The notes below the pieces were generated by a model, which ran no database searches, had not been told where the DNA came from, and was given only the letters and a program-made list of their open reading frames with translations. A stretch of 50,817 bases of DNA, from positions 1 through 50,817 of the forward strand of contig SLQR01000016.1 of the NCBI GenBank assembly GCA_007131405.1, given 5' to 3'. The DNA is from Candidatus Izemoplasma sp. Lineage in GTDB: Bacteria > Bacillota_I > Bacilli_A > Izemoplasmatales > Izemoplasmataceae. Below, piece by piece: positions 28,183 through 37,486 of this stretch. Position numbers and translations under genes: made by a program. The number at the start of each line of letters is the position of its first letter. Position 1 is the first letter of the stretch.

Positions 28183-28884
28183 CTATTTGCCGGCATTTTT
28201 TTGCTTTTTCATATAGTGGTCATAGAGATCTTTACGGCGCACTTTCGTCCGCTTAAGTGCTTGCTCTTTTCGCCAATCATCAATGGCTTGATGGTGCCCC
28301 GATAATAAGACATCCGGCACGCGTTTTCCTTCATATTCACGTGGTCTTGTGTATTGAGGATACTCAAGCAATCCATCGCTAAACGAATCCTCTTCATGCG
28401 ATGCGTCTTTATTCAAAATACCGGGAATAAGACGAATCACACTTTCAATAACCACGAGGGCTGCAACTTCACCACCCGTTAAGACAAAATCACCAATCGA
28501 AATTTCTTCATCAAAGTAATCACGAATACGCTCATCAAATCCTTCATAATGACCACACAAAATGATGAGATGGTCTTCGTTTGATAACCGCTTCGCTTGC
28601 TCTTGGTGATGAACCACACCTTGTGGCGTCATGATAATCTTGCGGGCTTTTTCATAGCCATCAATGGCGCGCAAAGCTCGCACAACCGGCTCAACTCGCA
28701 ACACCATACCTGCCCCCCCACCAAAAGGATAATCATCCACTTTACTGTGTTTATTCTCACTGTAATCACGGAAATCAATGACGTTAATGGTGAGTTTTTC
28801 TTCATACATAGCACGGCCAACAATGGACTGCTGAATGACTGGTTTGACCATATCGGGAAACAACGTTAACACATCAATTCTCAT
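28183..28884 (-). CDS. trmD: tRNA (guanine-N1)-methyltransferase
   Basis: MRIDVLTLFPDMVKPVIQQSIVGRA...DYPFGGGAGMVLRVEPVVRAL...ILCGHYEGFDERI. Confidence 0.98.
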   Translation of the reverse strand: MRIDVLTLFPDMVKPVIQQSIVGRAMYEEKLTINVIDFRDYSENKHSKVDDYPFGGGAGMVLRVEPVVRALRAIDGYEKARKIIMTPQGVVHHQEQAKRLSNEDHLIILCGHYEGFDERIRDYFDEEISIGDFVLTGGEVAALVVIESVIRLIPGILNKDASHEEDSFSDGLLEYPQYTRPREYEGKRVPDVLLSGHHQAIDDWRKEQALKRTKVRRKDLYDHYMKKQKNAGK

Positions 28885-29375
28885 AAAAGACCTTCCATCT
28901 CACGGATTATAATCTTTGTCTCATCCACCGAGACGATAAACTCATCAATAAACGGAATAAGCGCATCCTTCTTTCCCTCACGCTCAACAATCAGCATTTC
29001 ACCTTGAGGAAAACTACGTACCTCTTTGACAACCCCAATAAAGGTATCTGAGTGCACTTCAAGCCCAACAAGATCAGAGAAATAATACTCGTCATCTTCT
29101 AAACTCTGACGATCGTCTTCATCCACTTGCAGTTCACACCCGCGGTACATCTCCGCAACTTCAACGTTATTGAGTTGCTCAAACTTTACCACATCCACCT
29201 TGCCTTTTGTAAAGTAACTTTCAACCGTGACAGGCACCTGTTTCCCCTGAAATAAAATATACAGTGTATTGCCTTTCTCATAACGCATTTCCCTAAAGTC
29301 CGAATCCGTTTTTACTTTAAGATTCCCTTTAACGCCATGCGTTCCAGTAATGGTTCCAATTGCAATATAGCCCAT
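28881..29375 (-). CDS. rimM: 16S rRNA processing protein RimM
   Basis: IGTITGTHGVKGNLKVKTDSDF...YYFSDLVGLEVHSD; ATGA overlap with trmD. Confidence 0.95.
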   Translation of the reverse strand: MGYIAIGTITGTHGVKGNLKVKTDSDFREMRYEKGNTLYILFQGKQVPVTVESYFTKGKVDVVKFEQLNNVEVAEMYRGCELQVDEDDRQSLEDDEYYFSDLVGLEVHSDTFIGVVKEVRSFPQGEMLIVEREGKKDALIPFIDEFIVSVDETKIIIREMEGLL

Positions 29376-29477
29376 GGTTTCACCTCATTTGTTTCTTATT
29401 ATCGATTTTAGCATGATTAGGATACACTTTATTATAATGTCTCCGTTAAAAAGTACAATTACTTCGTCGGACATGCA

Positions 29478-30704
29478 TTACTTTTGAAACATAATTTTCT
29501 CATCGTTAAACATAAGCGTTAACGCATAAATAAACATCATCGTATAAACAACACTGCTCACAAGCACAATCACATAATTAATCATCAACCATTGGAATGT
29601 AAATACCCCACTAAGTAAATTCACCGCACCGTAGATCGGCATAAAATGAACCCACATCGATTGCGAAGGTTCCGCACCAAACGAGGTAACAATCCCAATA
29701 ATTAACGTAATAAAGTAAAATGGCATAATAAACATTTGCGCTTCTTTAATCGTCTTCGCAAACGCACTAATCACAGAAATAAGTCCAACAATAACAAGCA
29801 CCGTCGCAATCAGAATACTAAAGATCACCACATAATCTGTCATCGTGTATATCGCATAACTCACGCCACTATCATCCATTTGCATTAACCGTGGCAAACT
29901 TAAAGCAATACCTACAAAAGAAGAAAGCGCACTAATAAACGACAGCATCCCTAAACTTAATACTTTACCAAAGGCAATCTCACGGCGCTTAATGGGTGTA
30001 ACCAGTAAGGTTGCAATCGTGCCACGTTCCTTTTCACCCGCAATTGAATCAGGACCAATACTCATCGCCCCAGCAAACAAAAAGATTACAATTAACATCG
30101 GAAGCATCATCGCCATCATTTGACCTGACAGCACACGCTCATCAACAATACCCTCAACGTACTGCACACTGAACACTTGATAATAAGCCGGATCTTCTAA
30201 ACGCTCAATTAGATACGTGTTTCGGTAATACTCAATCACAGGCATAATGTTGTTGTAACTAAAGCTCGACTGTTGCCTCCCGTAATTGTAAAAAACAGTT
30301 AAGGTAGGTGGTTCTTCATCGGTATAGTTTAGAATCTTTTCATGAAAATCGTCTTCAAACAATAAAACAATATCAATGTCCCCTTCACGAACATACGCTT
30401 TTAATGTTTCCTCATCGTAGTCGCGTTGGTCACGGAACTCAATATGAATTCGCTGTTCGTTCGATTCATCACTTAACTGTTCGAGATAAAGCCTTATCGC
30501 ATCTGGCATATTTTCTTCATATAAAATAATGGTATGCTCTTCAACCGCCGTTGCCTGATTTTGCACCAATGTTCCAATTAATGAATACATCACAAATATC
30601 GCAAGACCAGGCATAATGAATATCGTTAAAATTAACCGTCTATCTGTTAAAACACGATACATTTCCTTTTTAAATATCGTCAACATATTATCCATGAACT
30701 TCAC
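29478..30704 (-). CDS. natB: ABC-2 type permease, NatB-like
   Basis: LTIFKKEMYRVLTDRRLILTIFIMPGLAIFVMYSL; SIGPDSIAGEKERGTIATLLVTPIKRREIAFGKVLSL; C-terminal membrane spans. Confidence 0.82.
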   Translation of the reverse strand: MKFMDNMLTIFKKEMYRVLTDRRLILTIFIMPGLAIFVMYSLIGTLVQNQATAVEEHTIILYEENMPDAIRLYLEQLSDESNEQRIHIEFRDQRDYDEETLKAYVREGDIDIVLLFEDDFHEKILNYTDEEPPTLTVFYNYGRQQSSFSYNNIMPVIEYYRNTYLIERLEDPAYYQVFSVQYVEGIVDERVLSGQMMAMMLPMLIVIFLFAGAMSIGPDSIAGEKERGTIATLLVTPIKRREIAFGKVLSLGMLSFISALSSFVGIALSLPRLMQMDDSGVSYAIYTMTDYVVIFSILIATVLVIVGLISVISAFAKTIKEAQMFIMPFYFITLIIGIVTSFGAEPSQSMWVHFMPIYGAVNLLSGVFTFQWLMINYVIVLVSSVVYTMMFIYALTLMFNDEKIMFQK

Positions 30705-31476
30705 CCGCCTCTTCTTTTACCAAATCGAAGAACAGGGTTTCAAGTGTCCCATCACTGGATGTTTGAATAACATCTTCTAGTATCCCATACGCTTTCATTT
30801 TGCCTTCAATGATAATGCCAACACGATCACACAACTTCTCAACAACATGCAAAATGTGGGTCGATAAAATGATCGTTTTGCCTTCATTTCGGAGTTCAAC
30901 TAAATAATCCGTGACCGTCTTTGCGGTCATGACGTCTAACCCATTCGTTGGTTCATCAAAAACAATAAAATCTGGGTCATGCACTAACGCAATGGCAATG
31001 GAAATTTTCTGTTTCATCCCAGTTGATAGGTCAGCCACTTTAACTTCTTGAAATTTATCAATACCAAAGCGTTGAAACAAACGCTGTCTACGGGCTTTTA
31101 TGGTTGCTTCATCAATGCCATGAAGACGTGAAAAATACTGAAACAAATAGTTTGGGGTGAAGTGATCTTCTAACTTCAGTTCATTTGTTAAAAAAGCAAT
31201 GCGTTTACGGACTTCAGTGCTTTCCTTAAGCGCTGAATAATCGCCCACAATAATATCGCCTTCATCCGGTTTAATCAACGTTGCAATGCAGCGGAGTGCG
31301 GTTGTTTTACCGGCGCCATTTGGCCCCAGTAACCCAAAGATTTCTCCCGGTTTCGCTTCAAAAGAAACATCATCGACGGCAATTTTTTTCTTGATCGATG
31401 TTTGTTCAATTTTTCGTTGTTTTTTTGACAAACGAAATGTTTTTCGAATATTTTTTACTTTTAGTGCATTCATCAC
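30688..31476 (-). CDS. natA: ABC transporter ATP-binding protein, NatA-like
   Basis: GLLGPNGAGKTTALRCIATLIKPDEG...LSTGMKQKISIAIALVHDPDFIVFDEPTNGLD. Confidence 0.88.
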   Translation of the reverse strand: MMNALKVKNIRKTFRLSKKQRKIEQTSIKKKIAVDDVSFEAKPGEIFGLLGPNGAGKTTALRCIATLIKPDEGDIIVGDYSALKESTEVRKRIAFLTNELKLEDHFTPNYLFQYFSRLHGIDEATIKARRQRLFQRFGIDKFQEVKVADLSTGMKQKISIAIALVHDPDFIVFDEPTNGLDVMTAKTVTDYLVELRNEGKTIILSTHILHVVEKLCDRVGIIIEGKMKAYGILEDVIQTSSDGTLETLFFDLVKEEAGEVHG

Positions 31477-31555
31477 TTTACACCTCTTTTTATGTCTGTG
31501 TCTATTTCATTGTATATCACACTGGGCTTATTGTAAATTCTAATCCCCATTAACC

Positions 31556-31584
31556 ATAAAAAAAAGCCACCGAAAGTGGCCTAA
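31556..31584 (-). terminator. Terminator downstream of khpA
   Basis: Minus strand GGCCACTTTCGGTGGCTTTTTTTT. Confidence 0.85.
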
Positions 31585-31838
31585 AAAGATTCGATGTTAA
31601 TCGTAATTTTTTTGTGTTCTCGAGATGCGCTTGCATACGCGATGGTACGAATTGCATTAGCAATGCGACCGTTTTTACCAATGACACGCCCAAGATCATC
31701 CTGGTGTACATAAACGTGTACCGTAATCACTTGTCCGTCATCCGATAGTTTTTGTACAGCTAAGTCTTCGGGATGCACAACTAATGGCGTTACAAGATCC
31801 TTAATCATTTTTTCATAATTAACAGCCATGAGTTTCAC
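31581..31838 (-). CDS. khpA: KH domain RNA-binding protein (YlqC/KhpA)
   Basis: VHVYVHQDDLGRVIGKNGRIANAIRTIAYASASREHKKITINIESF: KH GxxG motif, adjacent to rpsP. Confidence 0.95.
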   Translation of the reverse strand: MKLMAVNYEKMIKDLVTPLVVHPEDLAVQKLSDDGQVITVHVYVHQDDLGRVIGKNGRIANAIRTIAYASASREHKKITINIESF

Positions 31839-31841
31839 CCT

Positions 31842-32105
31842 CTACTTATTATTTTGCTTGTGTTTGGCAATAATTCCTGCTTTAGATAGTATGTTCTTTA
31901 CCGTTGCAGTTGGTTGAGCACCTCTTGACAACCAATCAAGTGCACGTGCTTCATCAAGCGTTACGGCACTATCGTTCGTCGGATCGTATGAACCGATAAT
32001 TTCTAAATATCGACCGTCACGCTTTTGCTTAGCATCTGCAGCGACAACACGATAGTACGGACGTTTAACCGTTCCGTGTCTTTGTAAACGTAATTTTACA
32101 GCCAT
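31842..32105 (-). CDS. rpsP: 30S ribosomal protein S16
   Basis: MAVKLRLQRHGTVKRPYYRVVAADAKQKRDGRYLEIIGSYDP. Confidence 0.99.
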   Translation of the reverse strand: MAVKLRLQRHGTVKRPYYRVVAADAKQKRDGRYLEIIGSYDPTNDSAVTLDEARALDWLSRGAQPTATVKNILSKAGIIAKHKQNNK

Positions 32106-32133
32106 GTTAATTACCTCCTTATGATTTCCTATA

Positions 32134-32163
32134 CAAGGATAGCACAGTGTGTTTTATCTGTCA
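32134..32163 (-). promoter_or_regulatory. rpsP promoter
   Basis: Minus strand TTGACA-17 nt-TATCCT overlapping the ylbG stop. Confidence 0.7.
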
Positions 32164-32406
32164 AGTATTTTCACTTGACAATTCATTAATTATATACGCT
32201 TCGCGATCAAGTTGAGAGCGCTCGACCTTGCGAACATGACGAAACTTCGATAACGTACTTATGACCTCATCTTCATCTTTTAAATTAATGTATAAAACCG
32301 CATAGCGTCTTTTCTTATGAAAATACGTCACATGACCGAACTTATTTAATTGTTTTAAAATTTTAGGACTTTTGTAATAGACAATGACACTTACCCGTTC
32401 GAGCAT
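32161..32406 (-). CDS. YlbG family (DUF2129)
   Basis: VIVYYKSPKILKQLNKFGHVTYFHKKRRYAVLYINLKDEDEVISTLSKFRHVRKVERS; next to ylbF homologue. Confidence 0.85.
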   Translation of the reverse strand: MLERVSVIVYYKSPKILKQLNKFGHVTYFHKKRRYAVLYINLKDEDEVISTLSKFRHVRKVERSQLDREAYIINELSSENT

Positions 32407-32792
32407 GATGATCCTCCTTTATTGAATATACCATATGTCGTTGCTGCTTTCACATGTGGTGAAACCGTTTCTGCAAGGCGAACCGACACTTCATCAAGCA
32501 ATCGTTGAACGTCTGTTTCCGCTTTTTTAAAGGCCGCAACATCGGGATGCCGATACATGGCCACCTTCGTTTCCGAAAAAGCCTTCTGATAGCGCAATAA
32601 ATCCGGATGATGGTCACCGTATTTTTTCGCTTCAAAGTAATCGTTCTTGGCTTTCGTGAATGCTTCGGATAACCCTTGGACATCTGGGTTTTCACTTATT
32701 CTTTGGTGGTACCTTTTTAAGTCTTTATAGGCTTGCTTATTTTGTATTTCCTCAATGACAGCTTCGGTCAAATTTAGTATATGTTCATCCAT
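32391..32792 (-). CDS. YlbF/YmcA family protein
   Basis: IQNKQAYKDLKRYHQRISENPDVQGLSEAFTKAKNDYFEAKKYGDHHPDLLRYQKAFSETKVAMYRHPDVAAFKKAE. Start at the internal Met. Confidence 0.87.
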   Translation of the reverse strand: MDEHILNLTEAVIEEIQNKQAYKDLKRYHQRISENPDVQGLSEAFTKAKNDYFEAKKYGDHHPDLLRYQKAFSETKVAMYRHPDVAAFKKAETDVQRLLDEVSVRLAETVSPHVKAATTYGIFNKGGSSCSNG

Positions 32793-32861
32793 CAAATCAC
32801 CTACAAACATTATAGCACATTCACGCCACTTTAAAAAACAAAACAACATGCTTTGAACTGT

Positions 32862-32890
32862 TTGACAAGCAAACTAAATGAAACTATAAT
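32862..32890 (+). promoter_or_regulatory. Promoter of the thioredoxin-CcdA/csd cluster
   Basis: TTGACA-17 nt-TATAAT. Confidence 0.85.
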
Positions 32891-32925
32891 AAGATAGACA
32901 AAATAGCTAGAAAGTTGGGAAGTTC

Positions 32926-34146
32926 ATGATCAAAAAACTCACAATGTGTATGGCATTGTTTTTCTTAATAGTATTTAGTTTTGTGCAAGTACCTGTTGTC
33001 CAGGCTCAAGCGAATGATGACCCTGAAGTGGTTTACTTTTATACCCCAAGGTGCTTAGAGTGCCAAAGCGTCATTGGTGGGGGTCACAGCGACGATGGTC
33101 TTGATGTCATCGATGCCTTGCGCAATGATGGCATTACCGTTACCACCTATAACATTGCGGATGTTAATCCTCTTAACCGCATTATGGGGACCGATGTTGG
33201 ACGAATTTATAGTGCCTACATCTGGGCTTATGATGTGCCTGATCGCATCGGAGTACCGATTATATTTGCCGGCGAGGATTACTACTACAATTACGATGAC
33301 ATTCGCGAGGGGTACGATCAAGGTCTCATTCATGCAAGTGCACAAGACCCTTTACGTGATATTAGCGGGTACGTTCCTGATGACTTAGGGTTTTTCACGC
33401 TCTTATTTATGATGATTGGTGGCGGACTGCTTGATGGAATTAATCCATGTGCCATTGCCATGCTTCTGATGTTTATATCAATTATGGGCTTTACCAAAAA
33501 ATCAAAAACACTCATTGTCATTACCGTTTCTTATATTGTGGGTATTGTTGTCATCTATTTTGCGATTGGACTGGGTTTACTAAGCTTGTTTGGTTTAGCC
33601 GAAGAATCCTTTGAAAATTTCTCTCGATACCTTTATATCTTCTTAATTGGTTTATTCAGTTTCTTATTCGTACTCACAATGTATGATTTCTTTATGACAC
33701 GCAGTCAAAAATATGAGAATGTTAAAAATCAACTGCCCTCCGCAATTCGTAACTTTAATAAGCGATTAATAGAAAAGATGAGCAAACTCATCGAAGAAGA
33801 AAACGGATTCAAACGGAACTTTCTCGTTGTCTTTATTCCGTTCTTAATCGGGGTTATCATTGGTATTACTGAAGCGGCTTGTACCGGCCAATTATACATT
33901 ACTGCCATCGCGATTGTGATGGAAAACAGTCCCGCAACTGGCGTTTCATTTTACGAAATATTCTTTATTCTCGTCTTTAACATTGCCTTTATTATTCCGT
34001 TATCACTCATTGCCTTTATTGCGATTAAATCACGCAATGTTATGAGTATTTCAAACTTCGTTCGTGAGCACTTATCCTGGATCAAACTTGCAACAAGCGT
34101 ATTCTTCTTAGCGATGATTGTGTATTTCCTAACCTTAATTCTTTAA
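32926..34146 (+). CDS. Thioredoxin-like domain fused to a CcdA/DsbD-type transmembrane electron carrier
   Basis: Signal peptide; YFYTPRCLECQSV (CxxC) then multi-TM region with paired Cys motifs GINPCAIAMLL and TEAACTGQLY. Confidence 0.8.
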   Translation: MIKKLTMCMALFFLIVFSFVQVPVVQAQANDDPEVVYFYTPRCLECQSVIGGGHSDDGLDVIDALRNDGITVTTYNIADVNPLNRIMGTDVGRIYSAYIWAYDVPDRIGVPIIFAGEDYYYNYDDIREGYDQGLIHASAQDPLRDISGYVPDDLGFFTLLFMMIGGGLLDGINPCAIAMLLMFISIMGFTKKSKTLIVITVSYIVGIVVIYFAIGLGLLSLFGLAEESFENFSRYLYIFLIGLFSFLFVLTMYDFFMTRSQKYENVKNQLPSAIRNFNKRLIEKMSKLIEEENGFKRNFLVVFIPFLIGVIIGITEAACTGQLYITAIAIVMENSPATGVSFYEIFFILVFNIAFIIPLSLIAFIAIKSRNVMSISNFVREHLSWIKLATSVFFLAMIVYFLTLIL

Positions 34147-34161
34147 AAAGCAGGTGATTCG

Positions 34162-34452
34162 ATGATTAAAAAACTTCAGATTGAGCAAAATGATACCATT
34201 ATTTATAAAGGAAAACCCGTGAATATTCCCATCAAAAAAGATGCAATGATTCGTCGAAGCATTGAAATGTTTGATGATGAAGACCCCTGCATTATTCATC
34301 AATCGTATGTAGCCAAAAAATTTGCAAACGATCTTGAAAATCTGTTTAAAACAGAAAACACAAAAACGCTAGATTGCACAAAGTACAGTGAACAACTTGC
34401 ATTTTTAGCGATTGACGATTTAACGAACACACGCATCACCATATTGAAATAA
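34162..34452 (+). CDS. Hypothetical 96-aa protein between thioredoxin-CcdA and csd genes
   Basis: In-frame ORF with short gaps to both neighbours; no recognised domain. Confidence 0.65.
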   Translation: MIKKLQIEQNDTIIYKGKPVNIPIKKDAMIRRSIEMFDDEDPCIIHQSYVAKKFANDLENLFKTENTKTLDCTKYSEQLAFLAIDDLTNTRITILK

Positions 34453-34464
34453 CGAGGTGTAATC

Positions 34465-35604
34465 ATGGCTTATTTTGATAATGCAGCAACCACGAAAATT
34501 CACCCTAATGTGCTAAAAGCCTATCAAGAAACTGCGATTCATTATTATGGCAATCCTTCTTCTCTTCATGAAGAAGGGATTAAAGCTAAAAAACTTCTTA
34601 ATCAAACAAAACGCGCAATTGCTGAACGCATAAACGCCAAACGCCAAGAAATTATTTTTACCGCCTCAGGCACTGAAGCCAATAATTTGGCAATTAAAGG
34701 TTGGTATTTTCATGCGCCAAAAACACATTTTATCACGTCAAACATTGAACATCACGCCACCAAAAAAACGATGCAATTTTTGCAGACCCTTGGTGCAAGT
34801 GTATCCTGGCTTGATGTCGATTACGATGGTTACATCAATTTAACCCAACTTGAAAAAACCCTTCAGCTTCATCCCGGTGCGTTCGTTTCATTGATTGCTG
34901 GGAACAACGAAATCGGCACCATGCAGCCCCTTGAAACCATCGGCAAACTTGTGAAAAAATACAAAGGCTACTTACACCTTGATATGGTACAACTACCAAC
35001 TAGTCAGTCCATTGACACACAAACCTTACAAGTTGATATGTTGAGCTTCTCCGCCCATAAATTTCATGGTCCTCGTGGCGTTGGATTTCTCTATTTAAAA
35101 GAAGGCACTGGCATTAAGCGGCTAATTGATGGTGGAAGCCAAGAGTTTGAACGCCGTAGCGGCACTGAAAATCTCGCGGGTATTGTGGCGATGAATGTTG
35201 CCTTCCAAGACGCTCAAGACCATTCGCAAGCTTATATCGGCCATGTTCAAGACTTAGCTGAATACTTCTTAAACCGTCTTGATGAAGAACAGGTCCATTA
35301 CCGTTTAAACGGACCATCCCTTCGTGATTCGAACCGCTTACCAGGCATTGTTAATCTCGGTTTTAAAAACATGGACGGTGGTGAACTTGCCTTTGAATTA
35401 AACCGTCACCTTATCTATGTATCTTTGGGCAGCGCCTGTAACGCAGAATCGATCGAACCAAGTCATGTTCTGCAAGCGATTAAAACCCCTGAAGATTACC
35501 TAAATGGTTCTCTTCGCTTTTCGTTTTCCAAGGACAATACTTTTGAAGAAGTGGATCAAGCCGTACGAGCGTTAAAGACGATTTTACAAAATGAAAGGGA
35601 ATGA
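34465..35604 (+). CDS. Cysteine desulfurase (NifS/IscS family)
   Basis: AYFDNAATTKIHPNVLKAY, TASGTEANNLAIKG, SFSAHKFHGPRGVGFLY, SGTENLAGIV, LGSACNAESIEPSHVL. Confidence 0.95.
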   Translation: MAYFDNAATTKIHPNVLKAYQETAIHYYGNPSSLHEEGIKAKKLLNQTKRAIAERINAKRQEIIFTASGTEANNLAIKGWYFHAPKTHFITSNIEHHATKKTMQFLQTLGASVSWLDVDYDGYINLTQLEKTLQLHPGAFVSLIAGNNEIGTMQPLETIGKLVKKYKGYLHLDMVQLPTSQSIDTQTLQVDMLSFSAHKFHGPRGVGFLYLKEGTGIKRLIDGGSQEFERRSGTENLAGIVAMNVAFQDAQDHSQAYIGHVQDLAEYFLNRLDEEQVHYRLNGPSLRDSNRLPGIVNLGFKNMDGGELAFELNRHLIYVSLGSACNAESIEPSHVLQAIKTPEDYLNGSLRFSFSKDNTFEEVDQAVRALKTILQNERE

Positions 35605-35629
35605 CATCTTAGTCATTCCCTATTTTTTA
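35596..35629. terminator. Bidirectional terminator overlapping the csd stop codon
   Basis: AGGGAATGAC-atctta-GTCATTCCCT followed by ATTTTTTATT. Confidence 0.9.
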
Positions 35630-36712
35630 TTGATTTTTTTCTAGATACATGCGTATTTCTGCACGATCAAACAAATGCTCAAGTGGTTCGTCTTCGCGCG
35701 ATTTTTCTGCGTAGCCAATCGCAATATCGAGAGGAATGTTCTTAATCAAAATAGTTTTGCATTCTTGATGAATTGTGCGAGCAAGTTTAATAGCTTCAGC
35801 TTCATTTGAATGCGGTAAAATCACCACAAATTCATCCCCACCATAACGTGTAACAATCATTGCATCATCGGCAAGTGTCTGCAAAAGTGACGCTGTTTTT
35901 ATAAGCATTTCATCGCCATAGCGGTGACCATGCATATCGTTAACTGTTTTTAGATTATTCAAGTCCATCACTATCATTGATAAGGGATACACCCTTTCGT
36001 TATGTAATTTTTCAAGACGCTCATCAAAATACGCTCGATTATGGAGTCCTGTAAGTCGGTCATGAAAACTCATGTAAAAAAGTTTATCTCTTAGGCGGCG
36101 TTGTTCTTGCGATACCTCAATAAAATAGATACCCAATATACTAACCCCAAAACACATGCCAATGACGGCGGTCATTAAATACCCAGAAGGGAGGTAGAAA
36201 GCCAAGGTGCTCAGGTAAGGAAAAAAGAAATAGTTAATCCCGATTAAGATGGCCAATCCACCCGCAATCGCGTATAACCAATCTTTCTTAGTCAATAACA
36301 CAATCCCCCCTGATACAAAAAGCACACTTGGTAAAACCACATAAAAGAAAGCGAATAGTCCTTCAGTTATATTCATCCAAACCATAATGAATGTTACCAA
36401 GATAATTAACCCGTGAATCACTAAGCGTAAATGGGTATAGATAATTGCACGCATCACACATGAAGCACGGAATAATAGGACTGAACCCACCACAACAAAC
36501 CAAAAATAAAGCATGACAAGACGATGAATATTATAGATTAAGCCAAGATATAAAATGATATAACCAACGGACAAAATCGCCCAATGCAGCATCCATAATT
36601 TTAAGTAGGGCTTTGTTCCTAGATAGGTCAAAAAAGCCATCACAAGCGCAATGACTAGTGTTCCTGATAGATAAGACAGGATAATCCACGGTAGTATTTC
36701 TTCTAATGTCAT
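35627..36712 (-). CDS. Membrane-bound GGDEF protein (putative diguanylate cyclase)
   Basis: Multiple TM helices then FHDRLTGLHNRAYF...VMDLNNLKTVNDMHGHRYGDEM...VTRYGGDEFVVILP. Confidence 0.93.
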   Translation of the reverse strand: MTLEEILPWIILSYLSGTLVIALVMAFLTYLGTKPYLKLWMLHWAILSVGYIILYLGLIYNIHRLVMLYFWFVVVGSVLLFRASCVMRAIIYTHLRLVIHGLIILVTFIMVWMNITEGLFAFFYVVLPSVLFVSGGIVLLTKKDWLYAIAGGLAILIGINYFFFPYLSTLAFYLPSGYLMTAVIGMCFGVSILGIYFIEVSQEQRRLRDKLFYMSFHDRLTGLHNRAYFDERLEKLHNERVYPLSMIVMDLNNLKTVNDMHGHRYGDEMLIKTASLLQTLADDAMIVTRYGGDEFVVILPHSNEAEAIKLARTIHQECKTILIKNIPLDIAIGYAEKSREDEPLEHLFDRAEIRMYLEKNQ

Positions 36713-36726
36713 TGTTATCGTCTCCT

Positions 36727-37434
36727 CTATGGGTTTTTGAGCAAATCGATTTCATCTTGATGTAATCGTTTGACTTTACCCGGTGCAAGTGAATCATCAA
36801 GAGGAAGTCGGTGAATCTTAATGCGTTTTAAGGTCGTAACATGGTGACCAATCGCTTCCATCATGCGTTTTACTTGATGAAACTTCCCCTCAGAAATCGC
36901 TATTTCTAAACAGTTGTCTTTATGAAAAAGTAATTTTGGTGCTTTTGGCGTGTACGTTTCTTTTTTCCCATCAACAAGTTCACGGGGTTCAAGGATTGCT
37001 TCTGGATTGGTAATGGGCTCTTTTGTTTCAAGATAATAATATTTATAGACATCCTGTTTGGGTGAAATGATTTGATGAATCAAGCCCCCGTCTGTACTTA
37101 AAATCAATAAGCCTTCGGTATCGATATCTAAGCGTCCCGCTACTTTTAGATCGTGACGTTTATAAACATCGTCTAATAAATCAAAAACTGTTGGGTGCAA
37201 GGCATCGTGATTGGCACAGACATAGCCTTTTGGTTTATTTATCATTAACGTGAGTCCATCATAAAAAATAACGCGCTCACCGCTTACCGTAATGTCGTCT
37301 TTTGCAGGATCAATATGGACATTCGCTTGCGTAACAAACGAATCGTTCAGCGTAATTGCTTTTTCCTTAATCATCCGTTTAATGTCTCGACGACTTCCAT
37401 AATTCATCTGACTTAAAAATTTATCTAATCGCAT
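36727..37434 (-). CDS. Pseudouridine synthase, RsuA/RluB family
   Basis: S4 domain MRLDKFLSQMNYGSRRDIKRMIK; GRLDIDTEGLLILSTDGGL; EGKFHQVKRMMEAIGHHVTTLKRI. Confidence 0.95.
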   Translation of the reverse strand: MRLDKFLSQMNYGSRRDIKRMIKEKAITLNDSFVTQANVHIDPAKDDITVSGERVIFYDGLTLMINKPKGYVCANHDALHPTVFDLLDDVYKRHDLKVAGRLDIDTEGLLILSTDGGLIHQIISPKQDVYKYYYLETKEPITNPEAILEPRELVDGKKETYTPKAPKLLFHKDNCLEIAISEGKFHQVKRMMEAIGHHVTTLKRIKIHRLPLDDSLAPGKVKRLHQDEIDLLKNP

Positions 37435-37458
37435 GCTATCACCGTAACCATTTTACCA

Positions 37459-37486
37459 TAAAAAAGTCCACAAAGTGGACTTTTTA
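37459..37486 (-). terminator. Terminator downstream of the UPF0223 gene
   Basis: AAAAAGTCCAC-aaa-GTGGACTTTTT. Confidence 0.85.
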
